Assembly: GCF_018383585.1 (NCBI RefSeq)
Contig: NZ_JAHAMK010000019.1
Coordinates: 54,427-96,725 of the forward strand
DNA length: 42,299 bases
Reading direction: 5' to 3'
DNA from: Microvirga sp. 3-52
GTDB taxonomy: Bacteria > Pseudomonadota > Alphaproteobacteria > Rhizobiales > Beijerinckiaceae
The notes beneath the pieces were generated by a model, which saw nothing but the letters and a program-made list of their open reading frames with translations, had not been told where the DNA came from and did no database searches. This document shows positions 17,071 through 24,962 of this stretch, one piece after another. The position numbers and the translations under genes were made by a program. Position 1 is the first letter of the stretch; each line of letters starts with the position of its first letter.

Positions 17071-17478
17071 ATGGAACAGCTTAACCGTCGGACCTTACTC
17101 AATATTGCCGTAGCGTCCGTTATTCTTCCGGTCCAATCCGTCGGCGCCCAAACGTCTGGCTCACCGGAGGGTCGGGAAGTGGCTCCGGGTGTTCGCCGCG
17201 TGGAATACTCGAAGCGTGACACGATGATTCCGAACTACAGGACTGTCTCGATGCGCGACAACATCTATCAGCCGGGCGCGAGCACCAGCGGTTCGAGCAT
17301 GGCCAACGACATGGTCTGCCACATGCTGGAGGGCGAACTGACCGTGGATACCGGTTCCGGCGACACCCTCTACAAGAAAGGCGACGTATGGTCCTGCGCC
17401 AAGGGCATGCCCGAGCGCAGCACGAATACGGGAAGCACGGTTGCCATCATGCGGGTGATCGACCTGCTGCCCGGATAG
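17071..17478 (+). CDS. Exported cupin-domain protein
   Basis: The 135-aa protein begins NRRTLLNIAVASVIL, an N-region with paired arginines like a Tat signal, and cleavage near VGAQ is likely. The remainder is one cupin barrel (about residues 55-130) with CHMLEGELTVDTG and YKKGDVWSCAKG as the two strand motifs; only one obvious metal-ligand His is visible in the first motif, so metal binding is uncertain. Single-domain exported cupins of this kind are common in Rhizobiales with unknown role. A strong terminator follows. Confidence 0.8.
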   Translation: MEQLNRRTLLNIAVASVILPVQSVGAQTSGSPEGREVAPGVRRVEYSKRDTMIPNYRTVSMRDNIYQPGASTSGSSMANDMVCHMLEGELTVDTGSGDTLYKKGDVWSCAKGMPERSTNTGSTVAIMRVIDLLPG

Positions 17479-17510
17479 CGTCGAATGCCAGGCCTCTCGT
17501 ATCTTCAATG

Positions 17511-17537
17511 GAAAGGCCGGGCTCGCTCCGGCCTTTC
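17511..17537. terminator. Hairpin terminator between cupin and secreted protein genes
   Basis: Perfect 10-bp stem GAAAGGCCGG / CCGGCCTTTC with a 7-base loop, lying between two convergent genes. The stem begins with GAAA and ends TTTC, so it could work on both strands, though U-tracts are short. Confidence 0.75.
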
Positions 17538-17557
17538 TACATGATGCCGGGTCCAAA

Positions 17558-17923
17558 TTAGATCTGCGGCCGCGGCAGCTTGCAGGCGTCGAGGGCCGAA
17601 AGCGCCTTCTCGCGGGCGGTGTCACTGAACACGCCCGTGTTCCGATAGGCCTGTAGTTCGTCGGCATTCAGCGAACGCATCGTGCGGCCGGCATAGCAGT
17701 CGCAGTTGCGGCTCAAGGACGCCTCGCTGACGCCGCTCTGGAGCCTCGCTTGCGTGATGGAGCAGGCTTGGCTCACCCGAGCGCGAAGCTGGGCGACGCT
17801 TTCGGTCTTCAGTGCCGGGTCGGGCTGGTATTGGGTCGGCGTGTTGGACGCGGCGGCGAAGGCCGAAGTCGCGCCGACGGACACGGCGGCTGCCACGAGC
17901 AGCGCGCGGACGATCGAGGTCAT
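17558..17923 (-). CDS. Secreted conserved hypothetical protein with four cysteines
   Basis: The 121-aa product has a signal peptide (IVRALLVAAAVSVGATSAFAA). The mature part is helical and contains four cysteines (QACSITQ, SRNCDCYAG, LDACKLP), probably two disulfides in the periplasm. RTMRSLNADELQAYRNTGVF resembles small Rhizobiales periplasmic proteins of unknown function. It is monocistronic and convergent with the cupin gene. Confidence 0.7.
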   Translation of the reverse strand: MTSIVRALLVAAAVSVGATSAFAAASNTPTQYQPDPALKTESVAQLRARVSQACSITQARLQSGVSEASLSRNCDCYAGRTMRSLNADELQAYRNTGVFSDTAREKALSALDACKLPRPQI

Positions 17924-18115
17924 GGATGGCTCCCAGAGATGAAATCACGTTCGGCCTTAAGAATAGGCTTGGCCGTTCAGGATCAAGGGAGAGCTGCAAA
18001 CAGGCTTAAGAAGCTCTGACCGGACCACTCCAGAAACGCGATCGAGCCCTCATCCTTCAAGACGCGGACAGATGCCTGCCCTTCCAAGGTCTGCTCATCA
18101 TGCGCTTCCCCGGCC

Positions 18116-18355
18116 GTCATGGCCCGGCCATCCCGGTCCGGTGACGTGCGGCGCTTCAAGCCATCGGGATCACCGGGTCAAGCCCGGTGATGACGGGGTG
18201 GGCGTGACACTGTCCTGGGTCACGCACATTTTCGTCCCGCACCCACCTTCGCCCTGCACCCTCCAACGTCATGGCCGGCCTTGTGCCGGCCATCCCGATC
18301 AGAAGAGCGAGGCGCTTTAAGCCATCGGGATCACCGGCACAAGGCCGGTGATGAC
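18116..18355. repeat. Tandem pair of dispersed palindromic repeats with linker
   Basis: Copies at 18116-18194 and 18268-18355 flank a linker starting GACACTGTCCTGGGTCACGC and ending CTTCGCCCTGCACCCTCC. The same copy-linker-copy order, with a similar linker (GACACTGTCCCGGGTCACAC), occurs at 34.2-34.5 kb, so the unit is composite. The gap 17924-18398 holds nothing else recognisable. Confidence 0.85.
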
Positions 18356-18398
18356 GGGGGGTGGGCTTCAGCGGGCTCTTGAGCGGGCTCTTGCAATT

Positions 18399-20552
18399 TC
18401 ACCCCACGACCGCCTCGGCACGATGGTGTTTTCGGGCAATCGGCAGTTCAAGGGTCGGATCGAGATCGGCCCTTTCCAGAGAGACCCGGTTGTCGTGGAA
18501 GGCGGCGCCGCCGTAGGGCGCCACCTGGTCGCCGCCGGTGAGCGTGTTGATGCCGCGCCCGTAAGGATGGGCGGCATTGGGCCAGATGCCCTCGGCGATC
18601 AGCACGCCTCGCCGCACGCCGTTGAAGAGCTTGGCGCGGAGATAAACCTCGCCACGATGGTTCCTGAGCTTCACCCAGTCGCCGTCAGCGATGCCCCGCC
18701 GCTCGGCATCGAGCGGGTGGATCATCACCTCGGGCCGCCGTTCCTTGTCGAGGGAGGTTGGCGTCTCCGTGAAGCTGGAATTGAGGAAGTTGCGGGCCGG
18801 GCTCGTGGCGAGGCGGAACGGATGTTCCTCGGTTGCCGCCTCGATCACGCCCCAATGGTCCGGGAAGGCCGGCATGCTGGCCCAGGGGCCCATGGGGCCG
18901 TTGTTGTAGGACGGGATCCCGGTCCAGTCCGGCTTGAAGCGGAACTTGCCGTCCGGGTAGCCGAAGCCGTTGAGGAAATGCGCCTCCTCGAAGGGCGGCT
19001 GCGCGTCGAAATGAACGTGCGCCTCCAGGTTCTCGAGGCTGCCCCAACCGGAGTTCTGCAGCGTCCAGTCGATGATCTCGCGGGGCTCCATGGTGAAGCC
19101 CCGATGCTCGGCGCCAAGGCGCCCGGCCAGCCCACGGAAGACCTCGTGGTTGGAGCGGCATTCGCCCGGCGGATCGATGAGCTTCGGCCCAACCTGGAAA
19201 TGCTGGTGCCCGCCGCCCGAATAGAGATCGTCATGCTCCATGAACATGGTCGCGGGCAGGACGATATCGGCCATGAGGGCCGTCTCGGTCATGAACTGCT
19301 CGTGGACGCAGACAAAAAGATCCTCGCGAGAGAAGCCCTGCTTCACCAGCTCCTGCTCCGGCGCGACGGAGACCGGATTGGTGTTCTGGATCAGCATCGC
19401 CTTGACCGGTGGTCCGTTGTAGAGCGCCTCCGCATCGCCGGTGAGCACACGGCCGATCTGCGACTGGTCGAGAATGCGGATCGACCGGTCGATGGCGTCG
19501 TGGCCTTCGATCAGAGCCTTGTTCCAGCGATAGATGCCGCTGTTCGAGTGGAGCGCGCCGCCCCCTTCATATTTCCAGGCGCCCGTGACGGCCGGGATGG
19601 ACAGCGCGGCATGCATGTTGACCACGCCGTTGCGCTGGCGCCCAAAACCGAAGCCGAGGCGAAAGTAAGTGCGCTTGGTCGTGCCCACGAGCTTCGCGAA
19701 GGCCTCGATCTCCTCCACCGACAGGCCGGTGATGGCGGAGGCCCAGGCCGGATCGCGGGTGCGCAGGTGCTCCTCGAGCTCGCGCGGATGGTCCGTATAG
19801 CGCTGGAGATAATCCCAATCGGCATAGCCGTCGCGGAACAGCACGTGCATGACCGCGCAGGCGAGCGCGCCATCCGTGCCCGGGCGCACGAGCAGCGCCA
19901 TGTCGGCCTGCTTCATGGTGGCATTGTCGTAGATGTCGATGACCACGATCCTGGCGCCGCGCTCCTTGCGGGCCTTCATCGCGTGGGTCATCACGTTGAC
20001 CTGGGTGTGAACCGCGTTCGTGCCCCAGATCACGATGCAGTCGGAGACCGCCATCTCACGCGGATCGGCGCCCCGCAGATGGCCGGTGCCCGCCACATAG
20101 CCGGTCCAGCTCATGGCCGTGCAGATGGTGGAATACTGGCCCGAATATTTCTTCACATGGCGCAGACGGTTGATGCCGTCGCGCATCACATAGCCCATGG
20201 TGCCGGCATAGTAATAGGGCCAGACGGACTCTGACCCGAACTCCCGCTCCGCCTCCAGGAATTTTTGGGCCACGATATCGAGGGCCTCATCCCAGGAAAT
20301 GCGCGCGAACTGGCCCGACCCCTTCGGCCCGGTGCGCTTCAGCGGATAGAGCAGCCGGTCTGGATTGTGGATCCGCTCCGCATAGCGCGCCACCTTCGCG
20401 CAGATCACGCCCGCCGTGTAGGTGTTGGATTTCGCCCCATGCACCCGGCCGATGGTGCGCCCGTCGATCACCTCCACCTCGAGGGAGCAGACCGAGGGAC
20501 AATCGTGCGGGCAGACGGAGGCGCGGCGTTCGATGCGGGGAGCTTGGTTCAT
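18399..20552 (-). CDS. Molybdopterin oxidoreductase, DMSO reductase superfamily
   Basis: The 717-aa protein has an N-terminal [4Fe-4S] site with Cys14, Cys18, Cys22 (CPHDCPSVC) and Cys51, followed by bis-MGD domains (SVWPYYYAGTMGYVMRDG, DCIVIWGTNAVHTQ, LIQNTNPVSVAPEQ) and a C-terminal dinucleotide-binding barrel (WVKLRNHRGEVYLRAKLFNGV). No twin-arginine signal is seen, so it is probably cytoplasmic. There is no adjacent iron-sulfur or membrane subunit, so electron partners are unknown. The substrate cannot be read from the sequence. It is downstream of ndk on the same strand but separated by a terminator. Confidence 0.9.
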   Translation of the reverse strand: MNQAPRIERRASVCPHDCPSVCSLEVEVIDGRTIGRVHGAKSNTYTAGVICAKVARYAERIHNPDRLLYPLKRTGPKGSGQFARISWDEALDIVAQKFLEAEREFGSESVWPYYYAGTMGYVMRDGINRLRHVKKYSGQYSTICTAMSWTGYVAGTGHLRGADPREMAVSDCIVIWGTNAVHTQVNVMTHAMKARKERGARIVVIDIYDNATMKQADMALLVRPGTDGALACAVMHVLFRDGYADWDYLQRYTDHPRELEEHLRTRDPAWASAITGLSVEEIEAFAKLVGTTKRTYFRLGFGFGRQRNGVVNMHAALSIPAVTGAWKYEGGGALHSNSGIYRWNKALIEGHDAIDRSIRILDQSQIGRVLTGDAEALYNGPPVKAMLIQNTNPVSVAPEQELVKQGFSREDLFVCVHEQFMTETALMADIVLPATMFMEHDDLYSGGGHQHFQVGPKLIDPPGECRSNHEVFRGLAGRLGAEHRGFTMEPREIIDWTLQNSGWGSLENLEAHVHFDAQPPFEEAHFLNGFGYPDGKFRFKPDWTGIPSYNNGPMGPWASMPAFPDHWGVIEAATEEHPFRLATSPARNFLNSSFTETPTSLDKERRPEVMIHPLDAERRGIADGDWVKLRNHRGEVYLRAKLFNGVRRGVLIAEGIWPNAAHPYGRGINTLTGGDQVAPYGGAAFHDNRVSLERADLDPTLELPIARKHHRAEAVVG

Positions 20553-20586
20553 GGCGGGCGCATGATGAGGGAAAGGGCCGGAAATG

Positions 20587-20610
20587 AAAAGGCCGCCCGA
20601 TGGGCGGCCT
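20587..20610 (-). terminator. Rho-independent terminator of ndk
   Basis: On the minus strand GGCCGCCC-ATC-GGGCGGCC is followed by TTTTC, about 30 bases past the ndk stop. An 8-bp all-GC stem plus a U-run makes this a strong terminator, isolating the molybdo-enzyme gene. Confidence 0.85.
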
Positions 20611-20639
20611 ATACGTTAGGTCAGCAGGCTCGTGAGAGC

Positions 20640-21062
20640 TTAGCCGACGATCTCGTTGCCCGAGAAGAACTGGGCGATCTCGATCTTGGCGTTGTCGAGG
20701 CTGTCGGAGCCGTGGACCGAGTTCTCGCCGATGGACTTGGCGTAGAGCTTGCGGATCGTGCCCTCGGCGGCACTCTCCGGGTTGGTGGCGCCCATGATCT
20801 CGCGGTAGCGAAGAACGGCATTCTCTCCCTCGAGAACCTGAACGACGACCGGAGCGGAGATCATGAAGTCCACGAGCTCGCCGAAGAAGGGACGCTCCTT
20901 GTGGACGGCATAGAAGGTCTCGGCCTCGCGGCGGCTCATGAGGATGCGCTTCTGCGCCACGATGCGCAGGCCCGCGCTCTCGATGACAGCATTGACGGCG
21001 CCGGTGAGGTTCCGCTCGGTCGCGTCGGGCTTGATGATGGAGAAAGTGCGCTCGATGGCCAT
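20640..21062 (-). CDS. ndk: Nucleoside diphosphate kinase
   Basis: The 140-aa enzyme moves the gamma phosphate from ATP to other NDPs through a phospho-histidine. Family signature [19 protein letters not shown] holds the region around the active-site His; [17 protein letters not shown] is the classic N-terminus. Normal length. Divergent from the DUF2147 gene; terminated by the hairpin at 20587-20610. Confidence 0.97.
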   Translation of the reverse strand: MAIERTFSIIKPDATERNLTGAVNAVIESAGLRIVAQKRILMSRREAETFYAVHKERPFFGELVDFMISAPVVVQVLEGENAVLRYREIMGATNPESAAEGTIRKLYAKSIGENSVHGSDSLDNAKIEIAQFFSGNEIVG

Positions 21063-21229
21063 GACAACTCGCCTTGAATGGGGATGGGAAATGATGAAGT
21101 GCGGCGCTTATAGCGGCGAGCCCCCCTGCCCTCAAGCGCCTTTTACCCTAGTTGCTTGGAAAGCTTAACCGCCTTCCCTAGTCTTTCTAATGATCGGTCC
21201 GGCGAAGACCGACATAGAGGGAGCTCTCG

Positions 21230-21634
21230 ATGAAACAAGCGATCCTGGCCGCCTTTGGCCTTGCCCTGCTGGCGCTTCCCGCACAGGCCCAGTCCACCGA
21301 TCCGAGCGGCACATGGCTTACCCAGAGCGGCGATACCCGCGTGAGGATCGCCAAATGCGGCGCCGTCTACTGTGGCACCATCGTGTCCTCCACCTATGAG
21401 AAAGACACGAACAATGCCGACCCGAAGCTGCGGAGCCGCAACATCGTTGGGGTTCGGATGATCTGGGACGCCAAACCGGAGGGAGACGGCCTCAGCGGCC
21501 AGCTCTACAATCCCCAGGACGGAAAGACCTACACGGGCAAGCTCAAGGTGATGAGCCCGAACACCCTGCAGCTCTCGGGCTGCGTCTTCGGCGGCCTGAT
21601 CTGCCGGTCGCAGACCTGGACCAGGGCGAATTGA
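21230..21634 (+). CDS. DUF2147 secreted protein
   Basis: The 134-aa product has a signal peptide (ILAAFGLALLALPAQAQ) and the DUF2147 pattern: SGTWLTQSGDTRVRIAKCG near the start, YCGTIV, a central DPKLRSRNIVG, LYNPQDGKTYTGKL and a C-terminal LSGCVFGGLICRSQTWTR. Four cysteines may form two disulfides. GAGGGAGC precedes the ATG. Function is unknown; the fold is lipocalin-like and predicted to be periplasmic. Confidence 0.88.
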   Translation: MKQAILAAFGLALLALPAQAQSTDPSGTWLTQSGDTRVRIAKCGAVYCGTIVSSTYEKDTNNADPKLRSRNIVGVRMIWDAKPEGDGLSGQLYNPQDGKTYTGKLKVMSPNTLQLSGCVFGGLICRSQTWTRAN

Positions 21635-21642
21635 GGCATCTC

Positions 21643-21770
21643 TTCCTCCCCCTGCGGGAAGGATCAAGGGTAGGGTCGCAAGATCGAGGCGCAGCGCTCT
21701 GCCGATTGCGATGGCCGAGAAGGTCCCACCCGGTCGCATGACCCCTACCCCTCCCCGCAAGGGGAAGGGA
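21643..21770. repeat. Inverted repeat CCTCCCC...GGGAAGG / CCCTACCCCTCCCC
   Basis: TTCCTCCCCCTGCGGGAAGG with trailing GGGTAGGG at the left pairs with CCCTACCCCTCCCCGCAAGG at the right around a ~65-base centre. This is a third intergenic palindrome type, sitting between the DUF2147 gene and the convergent GST gene. It may also help terminate both genes. Confidence 0.7.
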
Positions 21771-21784
21771 AACGGTGGTAGGCT

Positions 21785-22492
21785 TCACCTTGCCCGCTGG
21801 CCGAACAGCACGGCCTGAACCTTCGGGTCCGTCAGGTCGGTCTTCTCCCGGTCATCGGAGCTCACGGCGATGCCGCGCTGGACCGCCGGACGGGCGAGCA
21901 CGGCTTCCAGCCAGCGTCTGGCGTGGGGAAATTCGTCGATGTTCTGGCCCTGGCGCTCCCACAGCTTGGCCCACGGGGCGATGGCCATGTCGGCGATGGA
22001 ATACTCGCCGGCCACGAATTCCCGATCCTCGAGGCGCTTGTTCAGCACGCCGTAGAGGCGGTTGGTCTCGTTGGTGTAGCGGTCGATGGCATAGGGCACC
22101 TTTTCCGGCGCATAGATGCGGAAATGGTGCGTCTGGCCGAGCATGGGGCCGAAACCGCCCATCTGCCAGAACAGCCACTGGTCGACCTCGACCCGCGCCC
22201 GCTCGCCCTGTGGATAGAATTGTCCGGTCTTGCGACCGAGATACTGCAGGATCGCACCGGATTCGAAGACGGAAATCGGCTGCCCGCCAGGGCCATCATG
22301 GTCGATGATGGCGGGCATCTTGTTGTTGGGCGAGATCGCCAGGAACTCAGGCTGGAACTGATCGCCCTTGCCGATATTGATCGGGTGGATCGCATAAGGC
22401 AGCCCGCATTCCTCGAGCATGATGGTGATCTTCCACCCGTTCGGCGTCGGCCAGTAATAGAGATCGATCGGTTGCTGCGTGGAAGCCGCCAT
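21785..22492 (-). CDS. Glutathione S-transferase, YfcG/YghU-like
   Basis: The 235-aa protein has an N-terminal thioredoxin fold beginning IDLYYWPTPNGWKITIMLEE, the TPNGWK motif characteristic of Nu-class GSTs such as YfcG/YghU, then SPNNKMPAIIDHD and FESGAILQYLGRK for glutathione binding. The C-terminal helical domain includes QWLFWQMGGFGPMLGQ. Such enzymes act as disulfide-bond reductases or on peroxides rather than classic conjugation. Divergent from a small secreted-protein gene. Monocistronic. Confidence 0.9.
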   Translation of the reverse strand: MAASTQQPIDLYYWPTPNGWKITIMLEECGLPYAIHPINIGKGDQFQPEFLAISPNNKMPAIIDHDGPGGQPISVFESGAILQYLGRKTGQFYPQGERARVEVDQWLFWQMGGFGPMLGQTHHFRIYAPEKVPYAIDRYTNETNRLYGVLNKRLEDREFVAGEYSIADMAIAPWAKLWERQGQNIDEFPHARRWLEAVLARPAVQRGIAVSSDDREKTDLTDPKVQAVLFGQRAR

Positions 22493-22676
22493 GGATTGCC
22501 TCTCCTTGCGTAACGCACAGGTTCGTGCCGGACGTTAAGACATAAGATCGGGACTGACACCACCGCTTGCAATGAAATTCCGTGGAAAGCCTGCAGGGCC
22601 GTCGCTGGACCCTTGCATGTTTCATTGTTTCGTTATGAGATGCCCCATGCGTTCAATGAAGCGCCAGGGGAACCCG

Positions 22677-22931
22677 ATGACGAACCGAATTGTAAGCTCC
22701 GCTCTTGCCGCCGCGATGGCCCTGTCCATGGCCGGCGCCGCTCAGGCCGCCGCCGAGATGAAGCCGAAGAAGGAGCCGACCGCTGCCCAGCTCGCGGCCC
22801 GCGAGCGCATGAGCAAGTGCAGCACGGAATGGAAGGAAGCCAAGGCCGGCGGCAAGCTCGCCAAGGACGCCAAGTGGCCGAAGTTCTGGAGCGAGTGCAA
22901 CGCGCGCCTCAAGGGCGGCACGAAGGCTTAA
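22677..22931 (+). CDS. Small secreted PsiF-like protein
   Basis: The start at 22677 (MTNRIVSSALAAAMALSMAG) is preferred since CCAGGGGA precedes it; the longer frame has no leader logic. The 84-aa product has a signal peptide ending QAAA, then a lysine-rich mature part with two cysteines (MSKCSTEWKEAK and WSECNARLKGG). The pattern recalls PsiF-like small periplasmic proteins, but the match is loose. A repeat element follows immediately. Confidence 0.65.
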   Translation: MTNRIVSSALAAAMALSMAGAAQAAAEMKPKKEPTAAQLAARERMSKCSTEWKEAKAGGKLAKDAKWPKFWSECNARLKGGTKA

Positions 22932-22955
22932 AACCTCTCCCCGAACGGCATTCCC

Positions 22956-23042
22956 GTCATCGCCGGCCTTGTGCCGGTGATGACGGCCCGAGAATCGCCG
23001 CGCTTATCCAATCGAGATGGCCGGAACAAGTCCGGCCATGAC
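22956..23042. repeat. Dispersed palindromic repeat, copy at 23.0 kb (arms swapped)
   Basis: Here the CCGG/GTGATGAC arm comes first (GTCATCGCCGGCCTTG...) and the GGCCGG/CCATGAC arm second, the reverse of other copies, showing that this copy is inverted relative to most of them. It lies between two convergent genes. Confidence 0.85.
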
Positions 23043-23058
23043 GCGAAAGAGCCTTGTC

Positions 23059-23517
23059 TCACAGCTTCTTCTTGAAGCCCTCGTGGCTGCGGGCGAATCC
23101 CAGGCGCTCGTAGAAGCGGTGGGCGTCCTTGCGGGTCTTGTTGGAGGTCAACTCCATCGCGGCGGCCCCGTTGGTGCGGGCATGGTCCTCGGCAAAGGCC
23201 ATCATCCGCGCGCCGATGCCGCCGGAGCGCCGGGCCGCCTTCACCTTCACGCTCTCCACCTTGACGCGCGTGGCCCCGCGGCCGGTGAGATTGGGAATGA
23301 AGGTGAGCTGGAAGGTGCCGACAACCTCATTGCCGTCAACCGCCACAAAGAGCTTGTTCTCCGGGCTCATCCGGATGGCCGCGAAAGCGGCCTCGTAGGC
23401 CGGCTGCGTCTCGGCCGACCAGACGTCGCCGTGAGAACCCAGCTCATCCTCCTCGTGCAGACGGATGATCGCCTCGAGATCGCCGGCCTGCGCTTCGCGG
23501 ATCGACAGGACGCTCAT
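23059..23517 (-). CDS. GNAT family N-acetyltransferase
   Basis: Start MSVLSIREAQAGDLEAIIRL at 23517 overlaps the stop of the GST gene (ATGA). The 152-aa protein shows the GNAT fold: VGTFQLTFIPNL (strand 4), VKVKAARRSGGIGARMM (acetyl-CoA pyrophosphate loop, variant of RxxGxG/A) and HRFYERLGFARSHEGFKKK at the end. The substrate is unknown; the translational coupling to a GST suggests a shared detoxification role, which is inference only. Confidence 0.88.
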   Translation of the reverse strand: MSVLSIREAQAGDLEAIIRLHEEDELGSHGDVWSAETQPAYEAAFAAIRMSPENKLFVAVDGNEVVGTFQLTFIPNLTGRGATRVKVESVKVKAARRSGGIGARMMAFAEDHARTNGAAAMELTSNKTRKDAHRFYERLGFARSHEGFKKKL

Positions 23518-24155
23518 GCCGCCTCCCGGGATTCCATCGGCAGCAGATCCGTCCGCGCCTTGAAGCCGGGCAAAGCCTCGATGCGCTTCGCCCATGCGCT
23601 CACCTGGGGATACTCAGCCGCATCGATGCCCGCCTCGCCGGCGAAGGCCACGACCCCGTAGATGTCGATATCGGCAATCGTCACGCCCTCCCCGACCAGC
23701 CAGGTGCGGCCTGCCAGATGGCTCTCCAGAACGCCCAAAGCGTTCTTGGCGGCGCTGATGCAATCCTCGACCACTTCGTCAGGGGCCTTTCGGAAGCCCA
23801 GCTTTATCACGCGGGCCTTGTACAAGGGCGCGGCGAGACGGTCGAAATCCCAGTACATCCACTCGCGCACCTGCAGGCGTTCGTCGAGATTGGCGCCGCC
23901 GAACCGCCCTGTCATGTCGCCGAGATATTCCAGGATCGCCGCCGACTGGCACAGATGGCGCCCGTTGTTGCGATCGACCAGCAAGGGCACCTGACCGTAG
24001 CGCTGCCGGGACAGATGAGGCGGCTGCTTATGCTCGTCCGCCATCATGTTGAGATGCACGTAATCGAAGGCCCCGCCCATGAGCGACAGGGCGAGGGCGA
24101 CCTTGTAGGTCGGCCCCGAAAAGGCAAAACCGTGCAATTCGAACCGTGCCGGCAT
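23514..24155 (-). CDS. Glutathione S-transferase family protein
   Basis: The 213-aa protein starts FELHGFAFSGPTYKVALAL, with YGQVPLLVDRNNGRHLCQSA and AILEYLGDMTGRF as glutathione-binding parts of the thioredoxin domain. The C-terminal domain (about 90-205) includes GRTWLVGEGVTIADIDIYG, the conserved N-capping/Asp element of GSTs. It is the first gene of a two-gene unit with the GNAT gene, divergent from DUF4345. Confidence 0.88.
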   Translation of the reverse strand: MPARFELHGFAFSGPTYKVALALSLMGGAFDYVHLNMMADEHKQPPHLSRQRYGQVPLLVDRNNGRHLCQSAAILEYLGDMTGRFGGANLDERLQVREWMYWDFDRLAAPLYKARVIKLGFRKAPDEVVEDCISAAKNALGVLESHLAGRTWLVGEGVTIADIDIYGVVAFAGEAGIDAAEYPQVSAWAKRIEALPGFKARTDLLPMESREAA

Positions 24156-24252
24156 GATGCGTTCCCTTTATGAGAAAATTCTGTGGCCCGGGAACCTAAT
24201 CGATTGTTTCTCGCTCGGGAAGGAGCAGAATCTCACGCAACGGGGGGATGTG

Positions 24253-24672
24253 ATGGCCAGCATGGAACGTGAGCGGAAACTGTTGCAGCAGAGCGTGGCC
24301 ATCGTCGCGGCCATTCCCGTTGCCGCGGGGCTCTACGGCGTCCTGTTCGGACAAGCGCTGACGGGGGATGCGGTGAGCATATCGGCGGAAAGCCATTTCC
24401 GGTTCCTGTCCGGTCTGCTCCTCGGCATCGGCCTCTGCTTCTGGAGCACCCTGCCCTCCATCGAGATCAGGACGGGCCGCTTCCGGCTGTTGACCCTGCT
24501 CGTGGTCATCGGCGGCTTGGGCCGTCTGGTCGGCCTCGGGCTCACCGGCCTGCCCTCGCTCTTCATGATCGGCGGCCTAATCATCGAGCTCGTCGTCGCG
24601 CCGGCGCTGTGCCTGTGGCAGACGCGGGTCGCCAATCTCTATGCGGAGGAATACGGGGTCGCGGAGACTTGA
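24253..24672 (+). CDS. DUF4345 membrane protein
   Basis: The start at 24253 follows GGGGGG and gives a 139-aa protein with four transmembrane helices: AIVAAIPVAAGLYGVLFG, FRFLSGLLLGIGLCFWS, LTLLVVIGGLGRLVGLGL and FMIGGLIIELVVAPALCLW. The short SAESHFRFLSG segment and the RLVGL motif are those of DUF4345. Function is unknown. The upstream frame from 24154 overlaps the GST start and was not used. Confidence 0.8.
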   Translation: MASMERERKLLQQSVAIVAAIPVAAGLYGVLFGQALTGDAVSISAESHFRFLSGLLLGIGLCFWSTLPSIEIRTGRFRLLTLLVVIGGLGRLVGLGLTGLPSLFMIGGLIIELVVAPALCLWQTRVANLYAEEYGVAET

Positions 24673-24700
24673 GATCGGCAAGGGTAAGGGATTATCCAGC

Positions 24701-24784
24701 CTGACCCTGTCCCGGCCATCCCGATCGGACGAGCGCCGCGCTTCAACAACCGGGATCATCGGCACAAGGCCGGGGATGATGACG
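24701..24784. repeat. Dispersed palindromic repeat, diverged copy
   Basis: CTGTCCCGGCCATCCCGATC at the left and ATCATCGGCACAAGGCCGGG then GATGATGACGG at the right. The first arm lacks its GTCATGGCCGG half, so this copy is truncated. The remainder of 24673-24962 holds no gene, only the leader of the cyclase gene. Confidence 0.75.
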
Positions 24785-24962
24785 GCAGAGGGGAATGGCC
24801 GGTCGGCCTTCGAGATCTGCTTTGCCCTTACATTGCCGGATTAAGAGCCTATCTCTTTGCATCATAAGGATTTGTAGCCAAAGCGTACCATCGTGATCCG
24901 TGCGGTTCCGCAGCGTTGATGGTCTTCAACGGTCTGTTCCGCACCTCGAAGAAGGTCGCATT

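Noticed and set aside
18348..20234. 628-codon plus-strand open frame opposite the molybdo-enzyme
   Set aside because: Antisense shadow; the minus strand carries all catalytic motifs.
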